A stretch of DNA of 14,690 bases from Colimorpha sp045597845 (GTDB taxonomy: Bacteria; Bacteroidota; Bacteroidia; Bacteroidales; P3), in assembly GCA_045597845.1 (NCBI GenBank), contig JAZLKZ010000066.1:1-14690 (forward strand). Direction: 5' to 3'. Both the position numbers and the translations under genes were made by a program. Of this stretch, positions 14,158 through 14,690 are shown in pieces (within the stretch, counting starts at the first letter, position 1; the number at the start of each line of letters is the position of its first letter). The notes under the pieces are model-generated. The model saw only the letters and a program-made list of their open reading frames with translations, did not search any database and had not been told where the DNA came from.

Positions 14158-14448
14158 CTCCTCGTTGGAGTCTATATTCCCACACTTTCTGCTCCACGAT
14201 GATCAACAAAGGAAGAATTATTGGGAGACGAAACCTTCAAAACTCCAGCGTTTTGCTTTGAATTTTCCGATTTTTTCCATGTTTTGAACAATTAACTGAA
14301 ATTTTTTGTAGAATATAATTGCTTGATATGTTTTGATTTGTAAAAAATATTATAGAAAACTTAGAGAAAAGTTTTTTCATTTGTGGAAAAAGTTGTATTT
14401 TTGCAACCTCAATTGAAACGAGAGAGTTGTTTGAAGATGCTTAAATAA
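14158..14448 (+). other. Intergenic region between rnc and the tRNA cluster
   Basis: These 291 bp hold no gene I can support. The first 60 bases contain only a 4-bp CTCC/GGAG hairpin without a T-run, so I see no rnc terminator. The last 150 bases become very AT-rich and carry the tRNA promoter element at 14396-14403. Confidence 0.55.
14396..14403 (+). promoter_or_regulatory. Putative -7 promoter element of the tRNA-Thr-Tyr-Gly cluster
   Basis: TATTTTTG, followed by CA, matches TAnnTTTG exactly, 45 bp before tRNA-Thr. The 11-base core GTATTTTTGCA is identical to that of the ompA promoter, another gene expected to be highly expressed. Confidence 0.6.
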
Positions 14449-14521
14449 GCCGATGTAACTCAGTTGGTAGAGTAGCTGATTTGTAATCAGCCTGTCGGGG
14501 GTTCGAGTCCCTTCATCGGCT
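14449..14521 (+). tRNA. tRNA-Thr (anticodon TGT)
   Basis: A complete cloverleaf can be folded: acceptor GCCGATG/CATCGGC, D-stem ACTC/GAGT, anticodon stem GCTGA/TCAGC with loop TTTGTAA, a five-base variable loop, and T-arm GGGGG-TTCGAGT-CCCTT with two G-T wobbles at its base. Anticodon TGT reads threonine ACA codons. The discriminator is T and the CCA end is not encoded. Confidence 0.96.
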
Positions 14522-14549
14522 CGAATTTCTAAAGTGCCAACGAGAATAC

Positions 14550-14631
14550 GGGGAAGTCGCATAGTGGCAATTGCAACAGACTGTAAATCTGTCCTCTTCG
14601 GAGTTCAGTGGTTCGAGTCCACTCTTCCCCA
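14550..14631 (+). tRNA. tRNA-Tyr (anticodon GTA)
   Basis: A class II tRNA with a long variable arm. Acceptor GGGGAAG pairs with CTTCCCC; anticodon stem ACAGA/TCTGT encloses CTGTAAA; the variable arm lies around CCTCTTCGGAG; T-arm GTGG-TTCGAGT-CCAC. Anticodon GTA reads tyrosine. The discriminator is A and CCA is not encoded. It lies 28 bp after tRNA-Thr. Confidence 0.95.
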
Positions 14632-14645
14632 CAAACATCAGAGAA

Positions 14646-14690
14646 GCGGAAGTAGCTCATTTGGTAGAGCGATAGCCTTCCAAGCTATAG
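14646..14690 (+). tRNA. tRNA-Gly (anticodon TCC), cut by the window edge
   Basis: The 5' part is present: acceptor strand GCGGAAG, D-arm GCTC/GAGC, anticodon stem ATAGC/GCTAT and loop CTTCCAA with anticodon TCC. The sequence ends in the variable loop, so the T-arm and acceptor 3' strand lie outside. It starts 14 bp after tRNA-Tyr. Confidence 0.93.

Overview
The window is a stretch of housekeeping chromosome from a member of the Bacteroidota, most likely order Bacteroidales. The evidence is: (a) promoter-like TAnnTTTG elements in front of several genes, usually extended to TTTGCA; (b) almost no Shine-Dalgarno (SD) sequences; (c) proteins typical of the phylum (an NPSFE-type OmpA fusion, a PurN carrying the GGKGMYG variant, a single-domain aspartate kinase); and (d) familiar gene neighbourhoods (mutY-ssb; purN divergent from acpP-fabF-rnc; rpsU-xerC-hpf). 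I see no insertion sequence, prophage, CRISPR array, toxin-antitoxin pair or defence gene, and nothing I would call an undescribed system. The points of interest are at the level of gene expression and gene boundaries.

Layout. 1-120 is the 3' end of an unrecognised + strand gene, followed by smpB (trans-translation) and an aspartate kinase. The kinase runs tail-to-tail into, and overlaps by 38 bp, a short hpf/raiA-type hibernation factor on the - strand. Also on the - strand, reading leftwards from 3777, are rpmB (L28) and rpsU (S21), closed by a terminator at 3219-3254, and then xerC-type recombinase and hpf. A gene-free AT-rich gap (3778-4093) separates them from mutY and ssb (+). A strong bidirectional terminator (5733-5773) divides ssb from convergent pgi. 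Next come a highly codon-biased ompA (+) and, convergent with it across another bidirectional terminator (8530-8559), a probable three-gene - strand operon purN, GT4 glycosyltransferase, NPSFE-OmpA protein. Divergent from purN is the + strand operon acpP-fabF-rnc. The window ends in a tRNA cluster Thr(TGT)-Tyr(GTA)-Gly(TCC, cut by the window edge), the order that usually precedes tuf.

How the parts relate. The acyl carrier protein and KAS II work together in fatty-acid elongation. SmpB, HPF, S21, L28 and the tRNAs belong to translation and ribosome rescue or hibernation. MutY, SSB and Xer serve DNA maintenance. The two OmpA-domain proteins probably tether the outer membrane to peptidoglycan. 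The most notable regulatory feature is that rpsU and hpf carry SD sequences while the other genes do not. In this phylum S21 helps to hide the anti-SD of 16S rRNA, so this suggests that S21 synthesis and HPF synthesis may respond to the same ribosome state.
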